The notes below the pieces were generated by a model. The model was not told where the DNA came from, ran no database searches, and saw only the letters and a list, made by a program, of their open reading frames with translations. From Phycisphaerales bacterium (GTDB lineage: Bacteria; Planctomycetota; Phycisphaerae; Phycisphaerales; UBA1924), in assembly GCA_020427635.1 (NCBI GenBank), contig JAGQOH010000005.1, positions 1 through 64,000 of the forward strand: a stretch of 64,000 bases of DNA. The letters run 5' to 3'. Position numbers and translations under genes: made by a program. Positions 1 to 8,434 of the stretch are shown piece after piece. Position 1 is the stretch's first letter. The number at the start of each line of letters is the position of its first letter.

Positions 1-197
1 ATATTCGAATCTCCCATCTTGGCGACCCCAGTCCCGCCCTCCCAGGCGACCCGCCACGGTTCTTGGTGGGCAAGTCCGCCCCCGGATTCCGTCGACCCGC
101 CCCAAGCACATCCTATGCCTCGGGCAGGTTGGGGTCGGCATGGGCGTCGCCCAAGGCATCTGCGGCGTATCTTTGAGCAGCGGCCTCGAGCCGCGAC

Positions 198-279
198 GCG
201 GGCGTGGCGAAACTGGCAGACGCGCGGGATTTAGGTTCCCGTCTCTTCGGAGGTGCAGGTTCAAGTCCTGTCGCCCGCA
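198..279 (+). tRNA. tRNA-Leu, anticodon UAG
   Basis: A complete class II (long variable arm) tRNA can be folded by eye. The acceptor strands GCGGGCG (198-204) and CGCCCGC (272-278) pair over seven bases, the anticodon stem CGGGA/TCCCG encloses the loop TTTAGGT with anticodon TAG, a long variable arm follows, and the T-loop is TTCAAGT. Long variable arms are expected of tRNA-Leu, and UAG reads CUA-type leucine codons. The 3' CCA is not encoded: the discriminator A at 279 is followed by C-T-G, so CCA must be added enzymatically. It stands alone, not in a tRNA cluster. Confidence 0.95.
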
Positions 280-280
280 C

Positions 281-765
281 TGGACCGAGCAAGGCACGAT
301 CCGTTGTGCGCCTTGTCTTTGCGCACCGGGTGCGCTTTCTGACGGCACGTCCGTGATAATCATGCGTCCTCGCGCATTTATCGCGCCCCTTTTCCAAAGC
401 CTTGGGCTAGGCTGGGGTCGTGCGGCTCGTTCCAGTCACATCTCATGCCACGCTTGCCAGCGCCGATATCGCACCGCGCGATGTGCATGCGCCCGCAAGT
501 CTTGCGCAAATCGCACCTGCGGACGAGGTCAAGGCTCACGCGCAAGACACGACAATGCGCGCTGTGCGCCTGTCACGCCTCATTGGCGCACGCGTGTCGG
601 GTGGCATTGACTTCTCAGGCCTCGCACCGACGCCGCGTGGGCCCGCGATTCCGTTGTACCACCACCCCGCCGACACGAACGCTGTCGCGACGCGCCTTGC
701 CACGCCAGGCATGCTTGACCTGCAGGCCTGACCTGGCTGCTTCGCTGCTCGAGTACAATCGCGTT
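281..765. other. Intergenic stretch, no gene seen
   Basis: About 485 bases between the tRNA and the class V aminotransferase. Open frames run through it because of high GC, but none has a credible start with a ribosome binding site or a recognisable product. The aminotransferase homology begins only after the ATG at 766. No strong hairpin or promoter was found by eye. Confidence 0.5.
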
Positions 766-2013
766 ATGGGCGCTGCGCAAGATGCTGTGTCACAGTTCTC
801 GCCGGCGCTGTCGTCGCAGGCGAGGTCATTCTCGCGCCTCACGCGCGACCTTGACTACCTCAACCACGGCTCCTTTGGCGCGTGTCCGGATGCGGTCCTC
901 GACCACCAGGGGATGCTTCGCGATCGCATGGAGCGCGAGGCGGTCAAGTTCTTTGTGTATGACCTGGAGCCGCTGCTCGACGAGGCCATGAGCGCCTTGG
1001 GGGGCATGCTGGATGCCGACCCGCAGGATCTGGCGCCGGTCACCAACGCAACGGTGGGCGTGAACAGCGTGCTGCGCTCGCTTGAGTTCGCGCCGGGTGA
1101 TGAACTGCTGACGACCAATCACGAGTACAACGCGTGCTGCAACGTGTTGCAGTTCGTGGCCAAACGAGGCGGTGCGCGAGTCGTTGTTGCCGACGTGCCC
1201 TTCCCTGTGCGCGATGAAGCGCAGGTCGTCGATGCAATCCTGGCACGGGTCACCAAGCGCACGCGCCTCGCGATGATCAGCCACATCACGAGCCCGACTG
1301 CCATTGTCTTTCCAATCAAGCGCATCGTGCATGCGCTCGCGGCCCGGGGCATTGACACACTCGTCGATGCTGCCCACGCGCCGGGCATGGTTGATGTTTC
1401 CATTCGGGACATCAATCCTGCGTACTACACAGGCAATTGCCACAAGTGGCTTTGTGCGCCAAAGGGCGCGGGCTTCCTGTATGTCCGACGCGACCTGCAG
1501 AAGCAGATTCGTCCCGCCGTGATCTCGCACGGGGCAAACTCCAAGCGCACTGATCGCTCGCGCTATCGCATCGAGTTCTTCTGGACTGGTACAAGCGATC
1601 CCACGCCCGTGCTTTGTGTGCCCAAGGCGATCGAGACCATGGCGGGATTGTTGCCTGGCGGGTGGGCCGCGCTGCGTGACGCCAATCGTGCGTTGGCACG
1701 TTCCGGGCGCGATTGCCTGTGCGCGGCCTTGGGGGTCACGCCCCCCGTGCCGGATGCAATGCTCGGCTCGATGGCATCGATTCCGCTGCCTGCAGCGCCG
1801 CCCGGGGCTCCGCCGCCCACGTCATCGCTCTACGCGGACCCGTTGCAGAATCGCCTGATCGATCGCCATCGCGTGCAGGTGCCAATTGTGCCCTGGCCCC
1901 AGCCGCCTGAACGCCTTGTGAGAATCTCCGCCCAGGTCTACAACTCGCCGCCCCAGTACGATCGTTTGTCCCAGACGCTCATTCGGGCGCTGGCGGATGA
2001 AGCGAGGCCCTGA
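766..2013 (+). CDS. Class V aminotransferase family PLP enzyme (isopenicillin-N-epimerase-like)
   Basis: 415-residue fold-type I PLP enzyme of the class V aminotransferase/epimerase group. YLNHGSFGACP (about 31-41) is the typical N-terminal substrate-loop motif of the CefD-like subgroup. DAAHAPG (about 201-207) supplies the Asp/His that contact the cofactor, and GNCHKW (about 223-228) carries the Schiff-base lysine, Lys227. The frame is open well upstream, but homology starts at about residue 20 after the ATG at 766, and upstream codons give only Arg/Cys/His-rich translation, so that ATG is chosen. The substrate is unknown; family members include epimerases, desulfurases and ergothioneine-type lyases. 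It is followed 12 bases later by the holB-like gene, so the two may be co-transcribed. Confidence 0.85.
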   Translation: MGAAQDAVSQFSPALSSQARSFSRLTRDLDYLNHGSFGACPDAVLDHQGMLRDRMEREAVKFFVYDLEPLLDEAMSALGGMLDADPQDLAPVTNATVGVNSVLRSLEFAPGDELLTTNHEYNACCNVLQFVAKRGGARVVVADVPFPVRDEAQVVDAILARVTKRTRLAMISHITSPTAIVFPIKRIVHALAARGIDTLVDAAHAPGMVDVSIRDINPAYYTGNCHKWLCAPKGAGFLYVRRDLQKQIRPAVISHGANSKRTDRSRYRIEFFWTGTSDPTPVLCVPKAIETMAGLLPGGWAALRDANRALARSGRDCLCAALGVTPPVPDAMLGSMASIPLPAAPPGAPPPTSSLYADPLQNRLIDRHRVQVPIVPWPQPPERLVRISAQVYNSPPQYDRLSQTLIRALADEARP

Positions 2014-2025
2014 AGCTCTGAAGCG

Positions 2026-3225
2026 ATGGCGAAGAAGAAGAAAACGACAACGCGCAAGAAATCAAGGCCTGTGCCCGACGTCGAGGGGCCGCCGGTTGAC
2101 GCGATCGACCCGGCGATAGTCGACTTCGATCAGATCATTGGCCAGGACCAAGCGATTGATGTGTTGCGGGCTTCGGTTGCCTCGGGGCGCGTGCATCACG
2201 CATGGGTTTTTGTTGGACCGCCTGGCGTGGGCAAGCGCACGACGGCCGAGGCATTTGCCGCGTTGTTGCTCGACCCGACGGCCTCGCCTGGATTGGATGG
2301 CGTATGGCGTGCGGCGCCAGAAAGCCCAACGCAAGGCATGGTCGCCCGCCGAACGCACCCCGACCTGCACATCATCACGAAGGAACTGGCGTCATACTCG
2401 GATGACCCGGCCGTGCGTGCGCGCAAGCAGTTGACGATTCCGAAGGAGGTGCTGCGCGATCACCTGCTCGAACCGATTGCTCGTGCCGCGACCATTCGGA
2501 CGGAAGCACGTGCGCAGAAGGTCTTCATCATTGATGAAGCAGAGCGCATGGATCGCTCCATCTCCAATGCGCCGACGCAGAACAGCTTGCTCAAGACATT
2601 GGAGGAGCCACCTGACGGATCGGTGATCATTCTGATTGCGAATCGTGAACAGGCTCTGTTGCCCACGATTCGAAGTCGATGCCAGCGCGTGACCTTTCGC
2701 CGACTCATGCCCAAGGAAATGTCGACGTGGTTTGTGCGCGCAGATTTGGAGGTCTCGGCGAAGGAGCGGGCCTGGATCGAGCAGTACGCGTCGGGGAGCC
2801 CGGGGCTTGCGCAGCTTGCTGCGCGCACAGGGCTGGCATCTTGGGCCGATCGCCTTGAACCACTGATTGATCGGGCGTTGCTTGGTGGGCGCAGCGGCGC
2901 GTACCAGCCGGACCTTGGCCCTGCGATGGCGGAGCTTGTCAATGACTGGGCCGACGCACAGGTCAAGGCCAATGCCCGTGCCAGCAAGGAAGCGCTCACG
3001 CAAGCCGGAGTGGGCCTACTTGTCGAGGTCATTGGTGAGCACCTGCGGTCCGGGGTGCGCGCGCAGGCTGAGTGTGGTCAGGTGGCAGAGCCCTTGCTCA
3101 TTGCGATCGACCATCTTGCGCAGGCTGAGCGATACGTCGCAGCCAATGTCGGGCTGCCAATGGTTGCAGAGTTGATGGCGGGCGATTTGGCGGCTGTCGG
3201 GGCCGGGCGTTCAAGCGGAGAGTGA
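2026..3225 (+). CDS. holB: DNA polymerase III delta-prime-like clamp-loader subunit
   Basis: 399-residue AAA+ clamp-loader ATPase. After a Lys/Arg-rich N-terminus, FDQIIGQDQAIDVLRASV opens the AAA+ domain. GPPGVGKRT (about 64-72) is an intact P-loop, IIDEAERMD the Walker B region, TLEEPP the sensor region, and IRSRCQ the SRC motif typical of DnaX/HolB. It is most like HolB (delta-prime), which sits in the clamp loader that places the beta clamp on DNA. Two points are odd. The four cysteines of the zinc module normally found between P-loop and Walker B are absent, and the P-loop is complete although delta-prime P-loops are often degraded. A short DnaX paralogue is the main alternative. The 3' end overlaps the convergent fliS by 15 bases. 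Confidence 0.8.
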   Translation: MAKKKKTTTRKKSRPVPDVEGPPVDAIDPAIVDFDQIIGQDQAIDVLRASVASGRVHHAWVFVGPPGVGKRTTAEAFAALLLDPTASPGLDGVWRAAPESPTQGMVARRTHPDLHIITKELASYSDDPAVRARKQLTIPKEVLRDHLLEPIARAATIRTEARAQKVFIIDEAERMDRSISNAPTQNSLLKTLEEPPDGSVIILIANREQALLPTIRSRCQRVTFRRLMPKEMSTWFVRADLEVSAKERAWIEQYASGSPGLAQLAARTGLASWADRLEPLIDRALLGGRSGAYQPDLGPAMAELVNDWADAQVKANARASKEALTQAGVGLLVEVIGEHLRSGVRAQAECGQVAEPLLIAIDHLAQAERYVAANVGLPMVAELMAGDLAAVGAGRSSGE

Positions 3226-3687
3226 CAGCGGCTTGGCCGGTGCGACTTCGCGCGATATTCCGTTGTGATCGGCCATGGCCTGGGTCACATGCGGATTGGC
3301 GCCGCGCTCTTGCGCGACGCGGTCGATGAGCAGCCGCCAGGTCTCACACTCATAGTCCATGATCTTGATGCACTGATCCACCTTGCCCAGGTCCTTTTCG
3401 AAGCTCGCCTGGGTCAGGTGGTTGTAGACGAAGGTCAAGATCGAACGCACCTTTGCGCAGACTTCCGGTGCGACCTCGGGCTTCATCGTGTTGATCAGTT
3501 CGAGGATGATGTCCTTTGACGATGTGAAGTTGGCATAGACGCCCTCCCAGTTCTTCTGCCCCATGGACTCGCGTCCTTGGCGCATGAACCGCACGCACCC
3601 CTCAAGCAACAGCAGCCGCAGCTTCTCTGGCGAAGCGGTCAGCACCTGCTGGCGGAAGTACGGGTTGTTGGGGTCAAATGCAGCCAT
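3211..3687 (-). CDS. fliS: Flagellar export chaperone FliS
   Basis: 158-residue all-helical protein matching FliS, the cytoplasmic chaperone that binds the C-terminus of flagellin and prevents early polymerisation. The family-typical start NPYFRQQVLTASPEKLRLLL is near the N-terminus, followed by EGCVRFMRQG and a helical core (NFTSSKDIILELINTM, VYNHLTQASFEKD). The frame is open for 21 codons upstream, but that part is not FliS-like, so the ATG of MAAFDPNNPY (CAT at 3685-3687) is preferred. It lies 99 bases downstream of fliD on the same strand, the usual fliD-fliS order. No flagellin gene is in the window. Confidence 0.9.
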   Translation of the reverse strand: MAAFDPNNPYFRQQVLTASPEKLRLLLLEGCVRFMRQGRESMGQKNWEGVYANFTSSKDIILELINTMKPEVAPEVCAKVRSILTFVYNHLTQASFEKDLGKVDQCIKIMDYECETWRLLIDRVAQERGANPHVTQAMADHNGISREVAPAKPLSLSA

Positions 3688-3786
3688 CGTGTTTGCGTTA
3701 TCGGTTGGTCGACCGGCATGGTTGAGCGCATAACCGAACCGGACTGCCAAGTCCTCCGGGCGATCCCATCGAGACGGAGCCCGCCC

Positions 3787-6729
3787 TTACCCGGCCAGCG
3801 ACAGCGAGGACAGGCTGCCGATCGCAGACTGCTGCTGCGTAAGCAGCGCCAGCGTCTGCTCCATGGCCGCGAACTGCGCCTCGTAGCGAGCTTGTTTGCG
3901 GGCGAGCTGGGCATCGATGCTCTCGATGCGCGAATTCTGCAGGTCGATTTGGTCCTGCAACGCGCGATCCTTGCGCGTGATCAGGCCATCGATCGAATTT
4001 GTCAACTGGTCGACCAGGTTCTTGAACTGCTCGCCGACGCCCAGGGTGACATAGGTGTCCTCCGTGGGCTGAATGGTCACGCCTGGTGCAAGCTCGATCG
4101 GCTCGCGCGGCGCCAGCTCAAAGGCGCCCAGCAGGTCGGCAACATTGTCGAAGTTGTTTTCCATGGCGGCACGGAAGTCATCGCGATTGAACTCCAGCTG
4201 CGCATCGCTACCAATGCGGATGCCTACTTGGAACAAGTACTGATAGGGACCATCGACGTTCTGCGCCCGTCCTTGCACCAGACGGAACATCGAGCGTTCG
4301 ATGTTGCTGACCGTGACATCACCAAGCAGCGTGCCTCGCTTCTCGGTATCCGCGTTGTAGTTGTCGTAGTCATTGATCTTCGTAGTCACTGTGTTGAAGG
4401 CGTCAACGAACGCCTGCACCGCAGTTTCAATCGCATCGGTGTCCCGTTGCACAGAAACCTCGATGGGCTCTGCGCTGGTGCCTTTCAGATCGATCGTGAC
4501 GCCGGAGATCACGTTGTCAAGTGTGTTGGAAGCACTGGTCATGAGCACCGCTGACGCCGGGTCTGATGAGCCGAAAAACACAACGGCGTCCTCGCCTGCA
4601 TCGAGTGTGCTGAGGCCTAAGTCGAAACCCTGTGTATCAATGATGAAACGCCCACTCCGTCCGGTGTGCCCACTGGAGAAGCTCAGTCGATACGGACTGT
4701 TCGAACTACCGTCGTTGATCACGCTCGCGGTGATCCCCAGTCCCTCAAGATTGATCTTCCGTGCGACATCATCGAGTGTGTCCGTGGTGTCAAAGGTGAC
4801 GATGTGCTCGTTGGAGCCGAGCGCAACGCTGCGCCCCGTCGTGCCATCGACTTCATAGTCGCCTTCCCAATTGAGGCTGGCAGCGACGGAGCCTTCCGTG
4901 TCGGTGATTGTGAACGTGCCGGTACCGGTGGAGATATCTTCGACCGAGATGCCATCGCCTTGCTCATTGATGGAGAAGACGAGATTGCCGCTTACCTCAG
5001 GGCGCGAGTTCAGGTAGTTCAAGAACTCGTGAACGTTGGTATATGCGCCGGCAATGTTCAGCACGACCGAGGCGCCAGAGCGCATCGTGAAGCGTACTTC
5101 CCCATCGGATACGCCGCGTCCACCATCGAGTGCATCAATGCTCGTCGATCGACTCAGCCATTTGTGCTGAATGTTCACACCATTCACTGCACTCGACGCC
5201 ACGTCGGCATCAATCCCGAGTTCCTCCGCAAGCGTGCCCGTGATCGTCAGGTTGCTACCGCCCACGGTGGAATCGGTTACGGACAGTCCGTTGCCCGCTC
5301 GATTCAAGCCGACAGTCACATTGGCGCCCGCCAGTTGTGTATTGATTGCTTCAAGAACCTCGCTCAAGGATACGCTTTGCAAGTCGAGCGCACTGATGTC
5401 CACCGCGGTTGTGTTTCCATCACGCGTGGTCACGGACAAGTTCGCATCCGTGAGGCCGGCGCCGCCATTGAGATTGCGCACAAGGACCGAGTTGATTTCT
5501 GAAACCAGGCGATCGCCGGTCAACGTGGCGCCAGCGAATCCCGTAGTCGCGATGCCAAGGGCCTCGGCGGTGTTGGCGTTGGTGCCCACACTCGCAATGA
5601 CAAGATTGCCGCCGCTACCCGTGTTGTCGGTGATAACCAGTCGATTGTTCGTGGCATCAATCGAGGCGACCACGTCCGCGCCAGCATCGACCGCGGCTCG
5701 ATTGATCCGATCGATGATGTGTCCGAGCGTGGTGGCGCGGGTTTCCACGACCTGGAACTCAGTGTCCGGTCGCGCCTCGCCCGTTGGGAAGTTCGGGATC
5801 GTGCTGACTTCGGTGCCGGCGGTGTAGTCGATGCTGTCGATCGTCTCGTCGTTTGACAGCACTTCGACCTTCTCTTCTCCAAAGCTGACATTGATCGCCG
5901 TGCCATTGCGCGCTGTGATCAGAATGTTCGTGGCGCCATCCTGCACGAGGACGCCCAGGCCATCATTCAGTGTCTTGAGCGCGGTGTTCTCCGAGATTGA
6001 GCGTACTTGCGTGCCCACGATGGCCCCTGCGCTCGAGCCGGCGATCCCGAGATCAGTGGCGGTTTGATAGCCCAGCGCGTTGGCGATCACGAGATTGCCG
6101 CCGCCGCCCGACGTGTCGGTGATCGTCAGGCCATCGCCAGTGATGCTGGCCGTCACAGAGACATTTGAGGCGCTATTGATCGCGTCCAGCACATCATCAA
6201 CCGTGATGGAACGGGACAGATCAACGGTCGTGGATGCACCAGATCCATCGGTGATCTTGATCTTGCCGCGACGGACACCCGCGGCGCCATTCAGCTCAGC
6301 GAGCGTTGTCTCTTTGGTCACGCCGCCGCCGCCGCGCTCGAACGTGAATGTCGTGGCGCCAACGCCGGACGTATCCCGGTCGGTGAAGCCTCTGCTCAAG
6401 GCGCGTTGCGATGTCACCAAACGATCGACAATGAAGTCGTATGTGCCGGGCGTGGCGCTGGTCGATGCGGTCGCGGCCAGAGCGCTCTCGTTGGAGCTCA
6501 GGGCACTGGTCGACTTGAAGATCTTGCTTGTATTGAACGCCCCGCCCGCGCTCTTCAGGGCGAGCAACGACGAGTTGATGTCAATGTATGCCGCTTGCTG
6601 CTGTTGCAGTTGAGCAATGCGCCGCTGGGCGAGCACCTTTGGACGGGCATCGATCTGAAGCAATTGTTGAATGAGCGAGCCGGAGTCGATGCCGGAGATC
6701 AGGCCAATGCTTGAAGTAATCCCACCCAT
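3787..6729 (-). CDS. fliD: Flagellar hook-associated protein 2 / filament cap FliD, expanded
   Basis: 980-residue FliD, the cap that folds flagellin at the filament tip. The N-terminus (MGGITSSIGLISGIDSGSLI, then QQLLQIDARP) and the C-terminal coiled coil (about 900-980, with IDGLITRKDRALQDQIDLQ) are the conserved D0/D1 parts. The middle is enlarged by four successive flagellin-IN-like modules at about 143-230, 251-393, 416-508 and 530-622. Each has an N(D/G)G.G-type opening, a strand pair, a D.L.AIN helix and an LxITDxxxGGxNL segment. Many FliD proteins are about 450-700 residues, so this is long. The expanded part would form the variable solvent-exposed face. It is probably transcribed with fliS. 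Confidence 0.93.
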   Translation of the reverse strand: MGGITSSIGLISGIDSGSLIQQLLQIDARPKVLAQRRIAQLQQQQAAYIDINSSLLALKSAGGAFNTSKIFKSTSALSSNESALAATASTSATPGTYDFIVDRLVTSQRALSRGFTDRDTSGVGATTFTFERGGGGVTKETTLAELNGAAGVRRGKIKITDGSGASTTVDLSRSITVDDVLDAINSASNVSVTASITGDGLTITDTSGGGGNLVIANALGYQTATDLGIAGSSAGAIVGTQVRSISENTALKTLNDGLGVLVQDGATNILITARNGTAINVSFGEEKVEVLSNDETIDSIDYTAGTEVSTIPNFPTGEARPDTEFQVVETRATTLGHIIDRINRAAVDAGADVVASIDATNNRLVITDNTGSGGNLVIASVGTNANTAEALGIATTGFAGATLTGDRLVSEINSVLVRNLNGGAGLTDANLSVTTRDGNTTAVDISALDLQSVSLSEVLEAINTQLAGANVTVGLNRAGNGLSVTDSTVGGSNLTITGTLAEELGIDADVASSAVNGVNIQHKWLSRSTSIDALDGGRGVSDGEVRFTMRSGASVVLNIAGAYTNVHEFLNYLNSRPEVSGNLVFSINEQGDGISVEDISTGTGTFTITDTEGSVAASLNWEGDYEVDGTTGRSVALGSNEHIVTFDTTDTLDDVARKINLEGLGITASVINDGSSNSPYRLSFSSGHTGRSGRFIIDTQGFDLGLSTLDAGEDAVVFFGSSDPASAVLMTSASNTLDNVISGVTIDLKGTSAEPIEVSVQRDTDAIETAVQAFVDAFNTVTTKINDYDNYNADTEKRGTLLGDVTVSNIERSMFRLVQGRAQNVDGPYQYLFQVGIRIGSDAQLEFNRDDFRAAMENNFDNVADLLGAFELAPREPIELAPGVTIQPTEDTYVTLGVGEQFKNLVDQLTNSIDGLITRKDRALQDQIDLQNSRIESIDAQLARKQARYEAQFAAMEQTLALLTQQQSAIGSLSSLSLAG

Positions 6730-6786
6730 CTGTGCATCCCCCTACGTGCCGCGTGCGCGCAAACCGGGCTCTCAAGCCCGACCCGC

Positions 6787-7053
6787 TCACGCAGCCTGTC
6801 GCACGTCGCGTGCCACCTTCGGGTGTGGCGGCGCCGCCGGTCCGGCCAACAACGCCAGCTCCGGGCATGCGCGCGGGCGATCCAGCCCCCTGGCCTGCAA
6901 TCGCAACACGTCCATGGCCCATGCCTGCAGCGTGCGACCAAACATTCGACGTGCCGCGGCCACCACCGCCTCACCAGAAACCCGCCCCTCCGGAGCGTCG
7001 TAGATGGAATCGGCGGTGTGCGATGGGTTCGTGCAGGGGGGTGTGAAATGCAT
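6787..7053 (-). CDS. Possible small protein upstream of fliD (88 aa)
   Basis: An 88-residue frame on the same strand as fliD, ending 57 bases before it. Translation starts MHFTPPCTNPSHTADSIYDA and continues with a helical, Ala/Arg-rich middle (EAVVAAARRMFGRTLQAWAM). I recognise no family. In favour are the mostly G/C third codon positions, the location and the strand. Against it are the absence of a clear ribosome binding site and the overall high GC, which creates chance frames. It could be a minor flagellar regulator or noise. Confidence 0.4.
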   Translation of the reverse strand: MHFTPPCTNPSHTADSIYDAPEGRVSGEAVVAAARRMFGRTLQAWAMDVLRLQARGLDRPRACPELALLAGPAAPPHPKVARDVRQAA

Positions 7054-7181
7054 GCCCAGGGAGTCGGGTGGTTTGGGAGGGCCCTGAAGTCTGATCGGGC
7101 TGCGCGGGCGAGGATCAGGCGATCGTCGGCTCGAGCGGCGCACTTGTTGCGCCAGTCCGATAACGGAGGGGCGTGCCCTAC

Positions 7182-7217
7182 AAAAAAGAACAAACCGCCG
7201 GGACCGCCCGACGGCTT
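7182..7217 (-). terminator. Rho-independent terminator of the H1-like gene
   Basis: Read on the minus strand, an 11-pair stem (7207-7217 with 7192-7202, two G-U pairs) closed by a four-base loop is followed by GTTCTTTTTT. It lies about 30 bases past the stop codon of the H1-like gene. Confidence 0.85.
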
Positions 7218-7247
7218 GCCTGGTTCGACCTTCGTCTTCGCGCTGAC

Positions 7248-8087
7248 CTAGGCGGCGCGACGACGCGCGGCGCCCACGCGACGAGCCGAGCTCGTGCGAC
7301 GCGCCTTCGAGAAGCTGTACGAACCCGAGCGCTTGGCGCCAGAGCGCTTCGGAGCGCTGCGCTTGGCGGCAGTCTTACGTGCCACGGGCTTGTTCGCATA
7401 CTTCTTGGTGTAGCTCTTCCGAGCGGTCGACTTGCGGGCCACGCGACGAGCCGTCGAGCGCTTGGCGCCGGCGTTCTTCTTCACCGTGCTCTTCTTCGCG
7501 TAGCTCTTGCGCGCCACGGGCTTCCGAGCGGCAGTCTTGCGAGCGGTGGTCTTGCGTGCCGTAGTCTTGCGAGCAACGCGACGGGCGGTCGAGCGCTTCA
7601 CACCGCTGCTCTTCTTCGCGTAGCTCTTGCGTGCGACCGGCTTGCGTGCGTTCGTCTTCCGAGCAACGGGCTTCCGCGCGGTGGTCTTGCGTGCCGTCGT
7701 TGTGCGGCGACGAGCGGGCTTCCGGGCCGTGGTGCGCTTGGCGCCGGTGCTCTTCTTTGCATAGCTCTTCCGAGCGACGGGCTTGCGAGCAGCGCTCTTG
7801 CGTGCCGTGGTCTTCCGGGCAGCCGTCTTGCGTGTGACCGGCTTCTTGGCGGTGCTCTTCTTCGCAGAGGTCTTGCGAGCCGCGGTCTTCCGAGCGGTCG
7901 TCTTGCGTGCCGTGGTCTTCCGTGCGGTGCTCTTCCGAGCGGTGGTCTTCTTGGGGCTGTTCGACTTCCGAGCAGTCGACTTCTTGGCCGTCGTCTTGCG
8001 ATGAGCCTTGCGCGACGTGGTGCGGCGCGAGGCGGGCTTGCTCGAGCGTTTGGTGGTGCTCGTGCGTCGGGTACGTGTGGCAGGCAT
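7248..8087 (-). CDS. Histone H1-like Lys/Ala/Arg repeat DNA-binding protein
   Basis: 279-residue, extremely basic, low-complexity protein starting MPATRTRRTSTTKRSSK. Nearly the whole length is a degenerate five-residue repeat of the type TARK(T/S), interspersed with a longer unit containing ARKSYAKKS that recurs about five times. Acidic residues are almost absent. Such composition resembles the C-terminal tail of eukaryotic H1 and bacterial H1-like proteins (Hc1/Hc2, BpH1, AlgP), which compact DNA. The frame continues upstream to 8282, but that part is not repeat-like, so the ATG at 8087 is used. The long antisense and +1 frames over this gene are artefacts of the repeat. A strong terminator follows at 7182-7217. 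Confidence 0.88.
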   Translation of the reverse strand: MPATRTRRTSTTKRSSKPASRRTTSRKAHRKTTAKKSTARKSNSPKKTTARKSTARKTTARKTTARKTAARKTSAKKSTAKKPVTRKTAARKTTARKSAARKPVARKSYAKKSTGAKRTTARKPARRRTTTARKTTARKPVARKTNARKPVARKSYAKKSSGVKRSTARRVARKTTARKTTARKTAARKPVARKSYAKKSTVKKNAGAKRSTARRVARKSTARKSYTKKYANKPVARKTAAKRSAPKRSGAKRSGSYSFSKARRTSSARRVGAARRRAA

Positions 8088-8434
8088 GTCCTGGCTCCGT
8101 GTTGAGCGGCCGCCCCCGCAGGGTCCCGGCCGTCTGAGTTCCCTGTCCTGGCGAAGCACGGCCAAATCCGTGATCGCCCGAGACGCGCCTCCTTGCGTGC
8201 AACACAACGGAGCGCAACATCTCCCTTTTCCGGGATTGCCTATCGTCCCCGCTGTGTTAGAACGTGAACAAATGTGCGCCAATCCGTGATTATCGGCGCG
8301 ACGGTCTCAACTTGGTGCGACTTGCGTTGGCGCTTCGCCCAACCGATGGCAGAGTGTCAGCAGCGAGAGCATGCCGCCCACAGGTATCGCGCTGCAGTAC
8401 GATGTCTTGTGTTTTCCGCGTTTGGAGGCCACCA
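8088..8434. other. Divergent intergenic region between the H1-like gene and DAHP synthase
   Basis: About 350 bases that must hold promoters for both divergent genes. The ten-base word AATCCGTGAT occurs twice (near 8164 and 8281), but I cannot assign a factor to it. No strong hairpin, small ORF or clear -35/-10 pair was found. Confidence 0.4.

Noticed and set aside
1-30. TTCGAATC at the left edge looked like the T-loop of a tRNA 3' end
   Set aside because: The base before the loop is A instead of the required G53, the 5' T-stem does not match, and no acceptor-CCA layout follows.
3577-5502. Two long plus-strand frames opposite fliD
   Set aside because: Both are antisense shadows; FliD motifs run through the whole region.
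7375-8220. A 281-codon frame and several plus-strand frames across the H1-like gene
   Set aside because: They are shadows produced by the five-codon nucleotide repeat; their translations are equally repetitive and lack ribosome sites.
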